Shown here: positions 9,312 to 17,826 of the stretch, piece after piece
How the letters are laid out: each line of letters begins with the position of its first letter
Numbering within the stretch: position 1 is the stretch's first letter
Origin: an uncultured Bacilli bacterium
Lineage (GTDB): Bacteria; Bacillota_I; Bacilli_A; RF39; UBA660
Direction: 5' to 3'
DNA: 64,000 bases
Assembly (NCBI GenBank): GCA_934120265.1
Contig: CAKOTU010000001.1
Location: 62,001-126,000 of the forward strand
Program-made: the position numbers and the translations under genes
Notes under the pieces: model-generated
The model's database searches: none
The model's input: only the letters and a program-made list of their open reading frames with translations
What the model was told of the DNA's origin: nothing

Positions 9312-9800
9312 ATGGAATATAATTTATTAAGATTAAAAAATGATTTAGATGAATTTATATTAATTGATGAAAGTTATTCATTTTCAAAAGAAGAACTAAA
9401 AGGAACTGATGTAATTAGTTTGAATGATGTTAAAGTAGTAGGTGAAATAACTAAAGACGCTATTGATGAAATATATTTAGATATCAATGTTAGTGGAACT
9501 TTAGTTTTACCTTGCGCTATTACTTTAAAGCCAGTTAATTATCCCTTTGATATAAAAATCGAAGGAAATATTGATGAATTAGCTGGAGAAAATGAAAAAA
9601 GTGTAAAAAAAGATGAAAATACACTTGATATTTTACCAATAATATGGGAAAATATATTAATGGAAATTCCCATGAGAGTTGTTAGTGAAGATGCTGAAGA
9701 GGAGTTATCTAATTTAGAAGGTAATGGTTGGAAAGTTATTACTGAAGAAGATGATGGCGAAATTAACCCAGAACTTGCTAAATTAAAAGATTTGTTATAA
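9312..9800 (+). CDS. YceD family protein (DUF177)
   Basis: 162 residues of the DUF177 family, which is nearly always encoded just before rpmF and is linked to large-subunit/23S rRNA maturation. Visible family features are the central GTLVLPCAITLKPV segment and an acidic C-terminus with WENILMEIPMRVV. The ATG at 9312 follows TTGGTGATTAT; the longer frame from 9264 would overlap the promoter. It ends 15 bases before rpmF. Confidence 0.88.
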   Translation: MEYNLLRLKNDLDEFILIDESYSFSKEELKGTDVISLNDVKVVGEITKDAIDEIYLDINVSGTLVLPCAITLKPVNYPFDIKIEGNIDELAGENEKSVKKDENTLDILPIIWENILMEIPMRVVSEDAEEELSNLEGNGWKVITEEDDGEINPELAKLKDLL

Positions 9801-9815
9801 GAAAGAGGTGGAATC

Positions 9816-10007
9816 ATGGCTGTACCATTTAGAAGAGTTAGTAAAACAAGTGGAAGAATGAGAAGAACTCATTATAAAATTAGTGAAAATGGAACTACTA
9901 AGTGTCCAAAATGTGGTGCTGAAATAAGACCACACCGTGTATGTACTGAATGTGGAACTTACAAGGGAAAAGAAGTAATTAAGTCAAAAGAAGAAACAGC
10001 TAAATAG
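9816..10007 (+). CDS. rpmF: 50S ribosomal protein L32
   Basis: 63 residues beginning [18 protein letters not shown] after the Met. Two CxxC pairs (CPKC and CTEC) show this is the zinc-binding form of L32, so a zinc-independent paralogue could exist elsewhere in the genome. The site GAAAGAGG precedes the ATG. It is cotranscribed with the DUF177 gene. Confidence 0.97.
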   Translation: MAVPFRRVSKTSGRMRRTHYKISENGTTKCPKCGAEIRPHRVCTECGTYKGKEVIKSKEETAK

Positions 10008-10055
10008 TTGTTTTTTTTTATTATTTTATGTGTTATAATGAAACTAGGTGATAGT

Positions 10056-10859
10056 ATGAAGAAACGTGGTTTTACTTTAGTTGAATTATTAGCAGTGTTA
10101 GTTTTAATAGCTGCTATATCCTTGGTTGTTTTTCCAAGTATAATAAATTATATCAACAATTCAAAAGGAGATATTAACGAAGTAACAAAACAAATGATAA
10201 TAACTAGTGCTAATCAGTATATGAGTGATAAATATCAACAAGAATTAAATGCATCTGTATGTTTTGATTTACAAACTTTAATTGATAACGAATATTTAGA
10301 AAAATCAACACTTACAAATCAAGTTAGTAAAATAGATCCTAATACAACTTATATTCAAGCTGATTATGCTATTGATCCAGATTTAAAAACAGAGAAGTAT
10401 ATCATAAAAATTGTAACAAAATGTGTCACTTACGGTGATGTAAATTTAGATGGAAATGTAAATTCAACTGATTTTGATGCTTTAAAAACATATATAAAAG
10501 GTGGTTCTAGTTTATCGGAAGAAGCTTTTGCAAATGCTGATGTAACTTTAGATGGAAAAGTTGATATCATTGACTTAGCTGTTATAAGAGCAAGATTATC
10601 AAATACTTTAGCTGAATTTCCATTTAGTATAGATAGTGATAAGTTTAAATTTGGAGATTTGGATCTTGACGGAGAAGTTACAGAAAAAGATAGTGTAATG
10701 CTTGATAGATATATTGCTGAGTGGTTTGATTTTACATCATTACAAAAGATAGCCGCTGATCTTAACTTAGATGGAACGATAGATTCACAAGACTCATTAA
10801 TCATGAGCAAATATTTGGCAAATTGGGCAGATTATAAGACTTTACCAAAACTTGATTAA
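10056..10859 (+). CDS. Prepilin-like protein carrying two dockerin type I modules
   Basis: 267 residues. A short basic leader precedes the prepilin cleavage motif RGFTLVELL (cut after Gly5, Glu at mature position 5) and a hydrophobic helix to about residue 30. The C-terminal half has four calcium-loop repeats at about 128-139, 162-173, 201-212 and 235-246, each following the pattern GD/AD-x-(N/T/D)-LDG-x-(V/I)-(D/N/T). They pair into two dockerin modules. Dockerins bind cohesins in cellulosomes, so a pilus-like fibre presenting dockerins is an unusual design. The ATG follows AGGTGATAGT, and a -10 TATAAT lies at 10034-10039. No pilus assembly or cohesin genes are in the window. Confidence 0.88.
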   Translation: MKKRGFTLVELLAVLVLIAAISLVVFPSIINYINNSKGDINEVTKQMIITSANQYMSDKYQQELNASVCFDLQTLIDNEYLEKSTLTNQVSKIDPNTTYIQADYAIDPDLKTEKYIIKIVTKCVTYGDVNLDGNVNSTDFDALKTYIKGGSSLSEEAFANADVTLDGKVDIIDLAVIRARLSNTLAEFPFSIDSDKFKFGDLDLDGEVTEKDSVMLDRYIAEWFDFTSLQKIAADLNLDGTIDSQDSLIMSKYLANWADYKTLPKLD

Positions 10860-10889
10860 AAAAGTGTTGAAAATTTTCAACACTTTTTT
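10858..10889. terminator. Two-way terminator between the dockerin prepilin gene and rodA
   Basis: A nearly perfect palindrome: AAAAAAGTGTTGAAAA followed by its complement, ending in a T-run in both directions. Confidence 0.85.
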
Positions 10890-12018
10890 AGTTTTTATAA
10901 ACAATTGTTTCTTTTGAAATATTAAAAATTATTCCACTCATAATCATATAGCTAAGTAAACTAGAACCACCATAGCTTATAAATGGCAAAGTTATACCTG
11001 TAATAGGAATTAGACCTAAAGTCATACCTATATTTTGTATTTGTTGATATAGCAACATTCCAACAATACCAGCAATAATATATTTATTAGTTTTATTGTT
11101 GGTTTTACTAGCTAGTATTATTAATTTTATATCAAAATAAGCAATAATTATTAATAAAACTATTGATCCGATAAATCCTAAATTATTAGCAAATACAGCA
11201 AAAATAAAATCTGTTTGTGGTTCAGGAAAATAAATTGGGGTATGATTAAACCCGTACCCAAATAAACCTCCTGCGCCAATTGCGGCCATTCCGTTTTCAA
11301 GCTGATAACCACTAGAACTAGACCAATCAAGTAATCTATCTATTCTAAGAAAAAAACTTGTTCCAAATATTTTAATAAAAAGATCATTATCAATAAAGTA
11401 TATTCCGACGACTGATCCGATTAATAAGGTGATAATAATACCTAAAATAAAAAACCAACGCAACCTTATACCGGCAATAAAAAGCATTGTAATGGTTATT
11501 AGAATATAGATTAAAACAACTCCTGTATCAGGTTGAAGAAATGTTAAAATGCTAGGTATTAATACTACTATTCCTATTTTCAAAAGAAAAAAGAATTCTT
11601 CTTTTACGGTTGGATTTGGATATCGTTCATTAAATTTGTTTATTAATACGCCTAAAGTTATTATTAGAATAATTTTCATAAATTCGCTTGGTTGAACAGC
11701 GCCAATTCCCGGAATAGTAAACCAACACTTTGATTCATGAATTGGCTTAGCAAACAAAAGAAGCCCAATTAGAGTTAAAACGCCAAATCCATATAACCAC
11801 CATATATTTTTATAAATAAAATTATTTCCTATGAACATAATAAAGAAAGCCAAAACAAATCCTATTAAATACCAAATAGCCTGTTTTATAACTAAAGTAT
11901 GCAAATAGCTCGGAAGTAGTTTTTGTGCACTATTGATAGTTAATAGACTGATTATAAAAAAACATATTATAGATATTAATAGTCCAAGATCAATTTTAAA
12001 TATCTTATCAGTTTTCAT
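10888..12018 (-). CDS. rodA: SEDS peptidoglycan glycosyltransferase, RodA type
   Basis: 376 residues with about ten hydrophobic helices. SEDS landmarks are QPSEFMKI, LQPDTGVVLIYI (catalytic Asp), GAGGLFGYGF and LPFISYGGSSLLSYM. The segment PEPQTDFIFAVFANNLG resembles RodA more than FtsW. RodA polymerises glycan strands for wall elongation together with a class B PBP. SpoVE or FtsW is the alternative assignment. The gene is alone on its strand. Confidence 0.87.
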   Translation of the reverse strand: MKTDKIFKIDLGLLISIICFFIISLLTINSAQKLLPSYLHTLVIKQAIWYLIGFVLAFFIMFIGNNFIYKNIWWLYGFGVLTLIGLLLFAKPIHESKCWFTIPGIGAVQPSEFMKIILIITLGVLINKFNERYPNPTVKEEFFFLLKIGIVVLIPSILTFLQPDTGVVLIYILITITMLFIAGIRLRWFFILGIIITLLIGSVVGIYFIDNDLFIKIFGTSFFLRIDRLLDWSSSSGYQLENGMAAIGAGGLFGYGFNHTPIYFPEPQTDFIFAVFANNLGFIGSIVLLIIIAYFDIKLIILASKTNNKTNKYIIAGIVGMLLYQQIQNIGMTLGLIPITGITLPFISYGGSSLLSYMIMSGIIFNISKETIVYKN

Positions 12019-12118
12019 AAATCACCTCTGTATTTATTATTTACACAATATTAAAATGTATAAATTAAATGTTGCTAAAAAATATTTATTTATAGTATAA
12101 TATATTAAGGTGATGAAA

Positions 12119-12433
12119 ATGCAATACATAAAATATTTAATAATAATTGTGGTTATGTTAATTATAGCTTTCTCAATTACAAAGACAAAGAAAAAAGATT
12201 ATAAAATTGAGGTTAATAAATTGGTTGACTATCTTGGTGGAAAGAAAAATATCATTGATTATGAATTTAATAAATCAAGATTTATTGTAAAGTTAGAAAA
12301 TATTGATATGGTTAATAAAGAAGCAATTCAAAAGATGGGAGCTCAAGGTATTGTTGAAATAGATAATCAATTAAAGATAATACTAGGTCCTGATGCTAAA
12401 CAATTAAAAAAATATATAGATGACTTAAAGTGA
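12119..12433 (+). CDS. Membrane-anchored degenerate PTS EIIB-like domain
   Basis: 104 residues: one N-terminal membrane helix (about 4-20) and then a domain that follows the glucose-family EIIB pattern, LVDYLGGKKNIIDYEFNKSRF, then GAQGIVEIDNQLKIILGPDA. In true EIIB the phosphorylated cysteine precedes the T-R-L stretch; here the matching positions are Phe/Asn, so it cannot carry phosphate on Cys. It may be a scaffold or sensor. The ATG at 12119 follows AAGGTGATGAAA. A single gene, closed by a terminator. Confidence 0.7.
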   Translation: MQYIKYLIIIVVMLIIAFSITKTKKKDYKIEVNKLVDYLGGKKNIIDYEFNKSRFIVKLENIDMVNKEAIQKMGAQGIVEIDNQLKIILGPDAKQLKKYIDDLK

Positions 12434-12453
12434 TAAAATTTATCACTTTTTTT
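12427..12453 (+). terminator. Terminator after the EIIB-like gene
   Basis: AAAGTGATAAA pairs with TTTATCACTTT, followed by a T-rich tail. It overlaps the stop codon. Confidence 0.8.
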
Positions 12454-12458
12454 CTTTT

Positions 12459-12501
12459 TTCGACAATATACGACATGCTAATAATGTATATTATTGTCGA
12501 G
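12459..12501 (+). promoter_or_regulatory. Candidate Spo0A-box cluster before the KinB-like kinase
   Basis: TTCGACA at 12459-12465 is the exact complement of the Spo0A box TGTCGAA. TACGACA at 12469-12475 differs by one base and lies exactly 10 bp away, one helical turn. A third site, TGTCGAG, is at 12495-12501, just before the AGGTGATTAA ribosome-binding site. The outer boxes also form an imperfect inverted repeat. The arrangement suggests feedback control by phosphorylated Spo0A; this is inference from motif matches. Confidence 0.5.
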
Positions 12502-12511
12502 AGGTGATTAA

Positions 12512-13744
12512 ATGGATTATATAGAAACCGTTATTCTTAACTGTATTTATATATTATTTCCACTATTTTTATATTTTTTATATTTCGCATATACAAAGGC
12601 CTTTGATAAAAATACAACTAAAATTGTGTTAAATTTTTGTGTTCTATCTTCTTTTTATTTGGTAATAAAATTCGGCCCTGAAAACATATTACTTCGTTTA
12701 CTTTTCTTAAATATTCCGATTATATTAGCTTATTATTATGATAAAAAAATGAGTTCTATTTTATTATCAATATATATGATAATTATTTATTCTCATTTTA
12801 GTAATGATGTTTTAATGTTTATGATATTTAATTATATTATTTGCTTTTTGTTAAAATATAAAATCAATTCTTCTAAAATACATATTACTATTTTTACATT
12901 GTTTCAAATTATTAGTGTTTTAGTTCTAAAGTATAGTTTTAATGCTTTTAAAGATTTTTCTACTAATGATATAATTGTTAATTCTATAGTATTTATTATA
13001 ACCAATCTAATTTGTTTATTTTCATTAAAAAAAATAAAAGAAATAGTTAAATTAGAAATGACTATGAAAGAGTTAAAAAAAGAGGAACAAATAAGAACAT
13101 CTCTTTTTAAAATAACACATGAAATAAAAAATCCTATAGCGGTATGTAAAGGATATTTAGATATGTTTGATATTAATAATAAAGATCATGCAAGAAAATA
13201 TATTCCTATTATAAGATCAGAAATTAATCGTACGCTCATTCTTCTTCAAGATTTTTTAGATTGTAATCATTTAAAAGTAAATAAAGATATTTTAGATATT
13301 AATATGTTACTAAATGATGTAGAAGAAGAGTGTAGGCCGCTTGTAAATAGTAAAAAGATTAATTTTATAAGCAATATTGATTATGATGAGGAACTTTATT
13401 TAGATGGTGATTATGAAAGATTAAAACAAGTTTTGGTAAATATTATTAAAAATAGTATTGAGGCTATTAAAGTTAAAGATGATAGTTATATTGAAATTAA
13501 TAGCGATATTATTAATAATAAAATACATATTGTAATTGAAGACAATGGAGAAGGTATAAAAAAAGAAGATTTAAAAAAAATACAAGAACCATTTTACACT
13601 ACCAAGAAAGATGGCACAGGATTGGGTGTAACATTATCTTATGAAATAATAAAAGCACATAATGGCTCTATTACTTACACGTCTGTTTATCATAAATGGA
13701 CCAAGGTAGAGATTGTTTTGCCACTTAATAAAGTTGATCTTTGA
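12512..13744 (+). CDS. Sporulation-type membrane histidine kinase (KinB-like)
   Basis: 410 residues: about six membrane helices in the first 175 residues, a short linker coil, then HisKA and HATPase domains. The H-box is THEIKNPIAVCKGYLDMF with phospho-acceptor His203. The N-box is NIIKNSIEAI, the G1 box DNGEGI and the G2 box TGLGVTLS. The membrane layout and H-box resemble KinB, which phosphorylates the Spo0F/Spo0A relay. No response regulator is adjacent, as is typical of orphan sporulation kinases. Spo0A-like boxes lie immediately upstream. Confidence 0.85.
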   Translation: MDYIETVILNCIYILFPLFLYFLYFAYTKAFDKNTTKIVLNFCVLSSFYLVIKFGPENILLRLLFLNIPIILAYYYDKKMSSILLSIYMIIIYSHFSNDVLMFMIFNYIICFLLKYKINSSKIHITIFTLFQIISVLVLKYSFNAFKDFSTNDIIVNSIVFIITNLICLFSLKKIKEIVKLEMTMKELKKEEQIRTSLFKITHEIKNPIAVCKGYLDMFDINNKDHARKYIPIIRSEINRTLILLQDFLDCNHLKVNKDILDINMLLNDVEEECRPLVNSKKINFISNIDYDEELYLDGDYERLKQVLVNIIKNSIEAIKVKDDSYIEINSDIINNKIHIVIEDNGEGIKKEDLKKIQEPFYTTKKDGTGLGVTLSYEIIKAHNGSITYTSVYHKWTKVEIVLPLNKVDL

Positions 13745-13765
13745 CGTTGACTTTAAGATCATTTT
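13736..13765 (+). terminator. Weak terminator at the end of the kinase gene
   Basis: TGATCTT pairs with AAGATCA over a 13-base loop followed by a short T-run. It overlaps the -35 region of the following prepilin-like gene, so termination may be leaky. Confidence 0.4.
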
Positions 13766-13776
13766 GCCTGTATAAT
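13747..13776 (+). promoter_or_regulatory. Promoter of the second prepilin-like gene
   Basis: TTGACT at 13747-13752 and TATAAT at 13771-13776 with an 18-base spacer, the same spacing as in the two G-tract leader elements near 41.2 and 61.0 kb. Confidence 0.65.
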
Positions 13777-13801
13777 TAAGATGTAAATTATAGGAGGCCA
13801 T

Positions 13802-14764
13802 ATGAGAAAAAAAGGATTTACTTTGATAGAACTATTAGCAGTAATAATAGTACTAGCTGTTATAGCACTAATAATAACACCAATAGTAACAAAAACAATA
13901 AAGGATGCAAAAAAGGGATCAGCTGAAATTGAAGCACAAAATTATATAAGGGCTGTACAATTCGCAATATCTAATTCAGAAATTATTAAGAAATCTATTC
14001 CGGATGGAAGGTATAACATAGATAGTGATGGTAATTTAACGGGTACAGGTTTACCAGATGGAAAACTGGAAATAGATACAAATGGAGATAGACCAACGGG
14101 AGGAACAATAGTAGTAAAAAGTGGACAGGTAACAACTGATTCTGTTATAGAAGTGGGAAGTTATGAAGTTGCATACAATCCAGCAATAGATAGTTATGAA
14201 GCAAAAGAAAAAGGTACATCATTAATTTGTGACTTACAAGAAGGAACAAGTCAAACAGTAGGAGCAAAATATACATGTCATTTAGATAATGATAGAACAT
14301 TTTATGTATTAGAAACTTCTGGAGATAACGTAAGTTTAATAATGTCAGAAAATTTTACGGATGATACTGTATCAGCAACAGTAGGTTGGTGTATAGATGG
14401 AGTACGTAACAATACAACATGTAAAAACATAAATTCTAAAGATGAAGGAACACCATTAAAACATATACAGGATGTATTCGGTACAAAAGTAGTAGTAAGT
14501 TTCCCGACCGCAAGTCAACTTGCAAAAGCATCAGGTAAAACATTTGATAATGCCGCAATTTCATTAACACCAACATGGCTATACGCTAATTTATTCGGTT
14601 ATTCAATTCCATATGGATATTGGACTGCTTCCTATATGTCTAGCACTAGTGATCAAGCTTGGTATGTATCTAGTGATAGTAGTGTGAGTAACATCACTGT
14701 TGAACTTTCAAGCGTATTCGGTGTACGCCCAGTAATTACAATTTCAAAATCACAATTAAATTAA
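13802..14764 (+). CDS. Prepilin-like surface protein with C-terminal lectin-like domain
   Basis: 320 residues starting with the prepilin motif KKGFTLIELLAVIIVLAVIAL. A shared pilin core follows (PDGKLEIDTNG, then GGTIVVKSGQVTTDS and YEVAYN). The C-terminal half contains a Cys-bearing domain ending GYWTAS (about 272), a Ser/Tyr-rich stretch and FGVRPVI. This resembles DUF6273/formylglycine-enzyme-like lectin folds used as display domains. The site AGGAGGCC precedes the ATG. The 41.5-kb gene is its closest relative in the window. Function is unknown; surface adhesion is inferred. Confidence 0.75.
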   Translation: MRKKGFTLIELLAVIIVLAVIALIITPIVTKTIKDAKKGSAEIEAQNYIRAVQFAISNSEIIKKSIPDGRYNIDSDGNLTGTGLPDGKLEIDTNGDRPTGGTIVVKSGQVTTDSVIEVGSYEVAYNPAIDSYEAKEKGTSLICDLQEGTSQTVGAKYTCHLDNDRTFYVLETSGDNVSLIMSENFTDDTVSATVGWCIDGVRNNTTCKNINSKDEGTPLKHIQDVFGTKVVVSFPTASQLAKASGKTFDNAAISLTPTWLYANLFGYSIPYGYWTASYMSSTSDQAWYVSSDSSVSNITVELSSVFGVRPVITISKSQLN

Positions 14765-14769
14765 AAATA

Positions 14770-14803
14770 AGAATCATGAAATTTTAAAATTTTATGATTT
14801 TTT
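14770..14803 (+). terminator. Terminator after the second prepilin-like gene
   Basis: AATCAT pairs with ATGATT around an AT-rich inner stem, followed by a T-run. Confidence 0.65.
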
Positions 14804-14869
14804 GTTTGAAATTATTAAAAATGTATACACAAAATTAAAAATATGGTAAAATGAATGTAGGGTGATGGT

Positions 14870-15415
14870 ATGACTGATTTATATGAAATAAAAACTGCAC
14901 TTCATAATAATGAAGGAATTAATCCAGATGTTAGAGATGATATCTTTGAATTAGTTGTAGTCTTTAATAATAAATTTCCTGCTGTTAGTTTGGAACATTT
15001 AAAAGAACATTTAAAAACATTGAAAATAAGAAAAGTAAATAAATTTTTAAATAATGATGTTTCTATGTATGATTGTAAAAATAATGTTTTATATTTTAAC
15101 AAAGATAAAATGACTGACGAATATGATTTCCGTCACATATTGATGTACGAACTAATTAATATTATTTCATCAAATGGTTTTCAAACTGGATTTAATAGTG
15201 AAGGAAGGTTTGAAGCTCTAAATACTGGTTATACTGAAATATTAGCTAACTTTTTAGTTGGTAATAATGGTTCTAAGTTAATTTATCCCAATGAAGCAGT
15301 TATGGCTAATATGATAGGTGTTATGGCTGGTGAAGATAAAATGTTTGATGCATATTTTAATAATGATGCTAAAGTATTATTACAAGCATTAACAGAAGTA
15401 GGGGTGGAGTTATGA
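14870..15415 (+). CDS. Unknown protein resembling a zincin without its HExxH motif
   Basis: 181 residues, no signal or membrane segment. The helix where zinc peptidases carry HExxH reads LMYELINII, and a later TEILANFL resembles the helix of the third ligand; compare the intact IVHEFFHYL and TEMISIYFE in the protein at 16.8 kb. I infer an inactivated peptidase-like fold, with low certainty. GGGTGATGGT precedes the ATG, and its stop overlaps the next start (ATGA), so the two genes are translationally coupled. Confidence 0.65.
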   Translation: MTDLYEIKTALHNNEGINPDVRDDIFELVVVFNNKFPAVSLEHLKEHLKTLKIRKVNKFLNNDVSMYDCKNNVLYFNKDKMTDEYDFRHILMYELINIISSNGFQTGFNSEGRFEALNTGYTEILANFLVGNNGSKLIYPNEAVMANMIGVMAGEDKMFDAYFNNDAKVLLQALTEVGVEL

Positions 15416-15690
15416 CATTTACAAATTTAAATGATAAAATGAATTACTATAGTGAAATAAGTAAAAAAACTGGAAAAAATAAATGGGATCAGGATGCTAT
15501 TCAAAATGATCTTATAGAGATTGTTTCTAAATGCAATTTACCTGTGGAAAAGTTAGAAAGAATTGAATCATTTATGGTACGTGATAATGCTGCTTTAGAT
15601 ATGGAATCAAGTAGAAATAAATCCTGCGAAGTATTTGACAAATTAGTAGCTATGAAAAAAGAAGAGGCAACTCTAACTAAACGCATGTAG
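15412..15690 (+). CDS. Small helical protein of unknown function
   Basis: 92 residues, mostly charged and helical, with no motif I recognise. It overlaps the preceding gene by 4 bases with GGGGTGGAG as ribosome-binding site, and is followed by a clear terminator, so the two genes form a bicistronic unit. It may act as a partner of the zincin-like protein; this is context only. Confidence 0.65.
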   Translation: MTFTNLNDKMNYYSEISKKTGKNKWDQDAIQNDLIEIVSKCNLPVEKLERIESFMVRDNAALDMESSRNKSCEVFDKLVAMKKEEATLTKRM

Positions 15691-15694
15691 TGTG

Positions 15695-15719
15695 AAGTCC
15701 AATTAATTGGACTTTTTTT
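15695..15719 (+). terminator. Terminator before queA
   Basis: The 10-bp arms AAGTCCAATT and AATTGGACTT are directly adjacent and followed by T7. Confidence 0.85.
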
Positions 15720-15751
15720 CTTTATAAGTAGATTTAAATTTATGTTTTTGT

Positions 15752-15757
15752 TATAAT
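15752..15757 (+). promoter_or_regulatory. -10 element of queA
   Basis: TATAAT 23 bases before the queA ATG; the -35 region is TTTAAA-like and weak. Confidence 0.45.
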
Positions 15758-15779
15758 AGTGGCATTGGAAGTGAGATTA

Positions 15780-16804
15780 TGAAAACAGATGATTTTGATT
15801 TTGAATTACCAGAGGAGTTAATTGCTCAAACTCCTATTAAGGAACGTGATCATTCACGACTATTAGTACTTAATAGAAAAGATGGTTCTATTGAACATAA
15901 GATATTTACTGATGTTGTAGATTATTTGGAAGAGGGCGATTCTTTAGTTTTGAATGACACTAAAGTTATGCCAGCCCGTTTATTTGGTGTTAAAGAAGAA
16001 ACTAATGCAGTTATTGAAGTATTGCTTTTAAAAGATTTAGGAGAAAATAAATGGGAATGTTTAACAAGACCAGCTAAAAGAATTAAAGAGGGAACTATAG
16101 TTAGCTTTGGAGATGGAATTTTAAAAGCTGAATGTATAAAGTGTGATGATGAAGGTATTCGTGAATTCAAACTTATTTATGATGGTATTTTGTATGAGAT
16201 ACTTGATAAATTAGGGGAGATGCCACTTCCTCCATATATTCATGAAAAATTGGAAGATAAGAATAGATATCAAACTGTATATGCGAAAAATATAGGTTCT
16301 GCAGCTGCTCCAACAGCAGGGTTACACTTTACAAAAGAATTACTTGAAAAAATAAAAAATAAGGGTGTAAATATTGTTTATATAACTCTTCATGTTGGAC
16401 TTGGAACTTTTAGGCCTGTAAATGTGGAAGATGTAACTAAGCATAAGATGCATAGTGAATATTATATGATGAGTAAATCTGCGGCTAATACTTTGAAAAA
16501 AACAAAAGAAAATGGTAAAAAAATAATCAGTGTTGGAACTACTTCAACACGAACTTTAGAAACTATTATGAGTTTATACGGTGAATTTAAAGAATGTAGT
16601 GGGTGGACAGATATCTTTATATATCCAGGTTATAAGTTTAAAGCTGTGGATAATCTAATAACTAATTTTCATTTGCCTAAGTCAACACTTGTAATGTTAG
16701 TAAGTGCCCTTGCTAGTAAAGAATTAATCATGAAAGCTTATCATGAGGCTATAATTAATAAATATAGATTTTTCTCTTTTGGAGATTCAATGTTAATAAG
16801 GTAA
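15780..16804 (+). CDS. queA: S-adenosylmethionine:tRNA ribosyltransferase-isomerase
   Basis: QueA moves the ribosyl part of SAM onto preQ1 in tRNA to make epoxyqueuosine. Family motifs are [11 protein letters not shown] near the N-terminus, [23 protein letters not shown] [12 protein letters not shown] and [12 protein letters not shown], with [17 protein letters not shown] near the end. About 341 residues, complete. GAAGTGAGATT precedes the ATG. No tgt gene follows; an unrelated peptidase-like gene is 2 bases downstream. Confidence 0.96.
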
Positions 16805-16806
16805 AT

Positions 16807-17826
16807 ATGACAAGAAGAGAAATAACAGAAAAGAACAAGGCATTAATAGAAAAAATTTTGCTGTATTACGAGTCTGATAATAGTGAATTATTAAATTTGT
16901 TTGATACTTTTTCTTTAATATCCAATGATTACCTTTATGAATTTTATCAAGAAATACCTGATGATGGATTTCAGTTTGATTATGAAAAGATGGACGTTAG
17001 AGATACTATTAAACTAGTTCGTGACTTTCTTGGCGGAATTGATAAAGAATATCTAGATATTTTTGATAAAGCTCTTAATAATGGTATTTTTGAATTATTT
17101 TTACCAGAAGATAATCTTAGTGAAAGACCAGATGCACCAATTACTTATCCAAAACCAGAAGCAGTTATTTATGTGCCGATTCAACATAATATAACTGATG
17201 GTTCAATTATTGTTCATGAATTTTTTCACTATTTAAATGATAGTGATGATGTAGGCGTAAATAGATATATATTTACTGAAATGATTTCTATATATTTTGA
17301 GCTTAGATATTGCCAGTACTTAGTTACTAGAGGAATAAGTAAAAACGCTTTTAGTAAAGAAGTTTGTAATAGATTAAGTAATGTTTTAATTGCGAGTGAT
17401 GTTTTGAGTTTTACAAGTTCAACGTTAGATATATATTATAATACTGGAAAAATAAATAGAGAAAATATTGATTTTCTAAATAAATTTCGTAAAATTTATA
17501 AAATTAATAAAAAGAATCTAATCGATTTTTACCATGATCCAAACTTTTCTGATGATATGTTAGAGTTTGAGAGTGATATTAGTTATGTAGTTGGGTCTTT
17601 ACTTGCACTTAGTGCACTAAATGAAACTGAAGTCAGTGATATAAAAATGAAATATATAAATGAAAACATAAATCAAATGAGTTTGAAAGATGTTTTTGGA
17701 ACTTTTCAAACTAGTTTAGATGAATATCAGAAATGGCTAAAAGTATGTAAAAAAAATTTAAAGAAAGCAATGAGTGATGTATATGGAAAAAGTTATAGTT
17801 ATAGTAGGACCAACGGCAGTAGGTAA
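16807..17826 (+). CDS. Cytosolic zinc-peptidase-like protein (HEFFH), unknown family
   Basis: 339 residues without signal peptide or membrane helix. A zincin motif is present, IIVHEFFHYL, followed about 20 residues later by a helix with TEMISIYFELRY that could give the third zinc ligand. I know no named family for it. It sits between queA and miaA and overlaps the start of miaA, so it is in the tRNA-modification operon without an obvious functional link. Confidence 0.7.
   Translation: MTRREITEKNKALIEKILLYYESDNSELLNLFDTFSLISNDYLYEFYQEIPDDGFQFDYEKMDVRDTIKLVRDFLGGIDKEYLDIFDKALNNGIFELFLPEDNLSERPDAPITYPKPEAVIYVPIQHNITDGSIIVHEFFHYLNDSDDVGVNRYIFTEMISIYFELRYCQYLVTRGISKNAFSKEVCNRLSNVLIASDVLSFTSSTLDIYYNTGKINRENIDFLNKFRKIYKINKKNLIDFYHDPNFSDDMLEFESDISYVVGSLLALSALNETEVSDIKMKYINENINQMSLKDVFGTFQTSLDEYQKWLKVCKKNLKKAMSDVYGKSYSYSRTNGSR

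Noticed and set aside
10430..10810. Opposite-strand open frame across the dockerin region
   Set aside because: It mirrors the repeats of the real gene, has no ribosome-binding site and encodes no known family.
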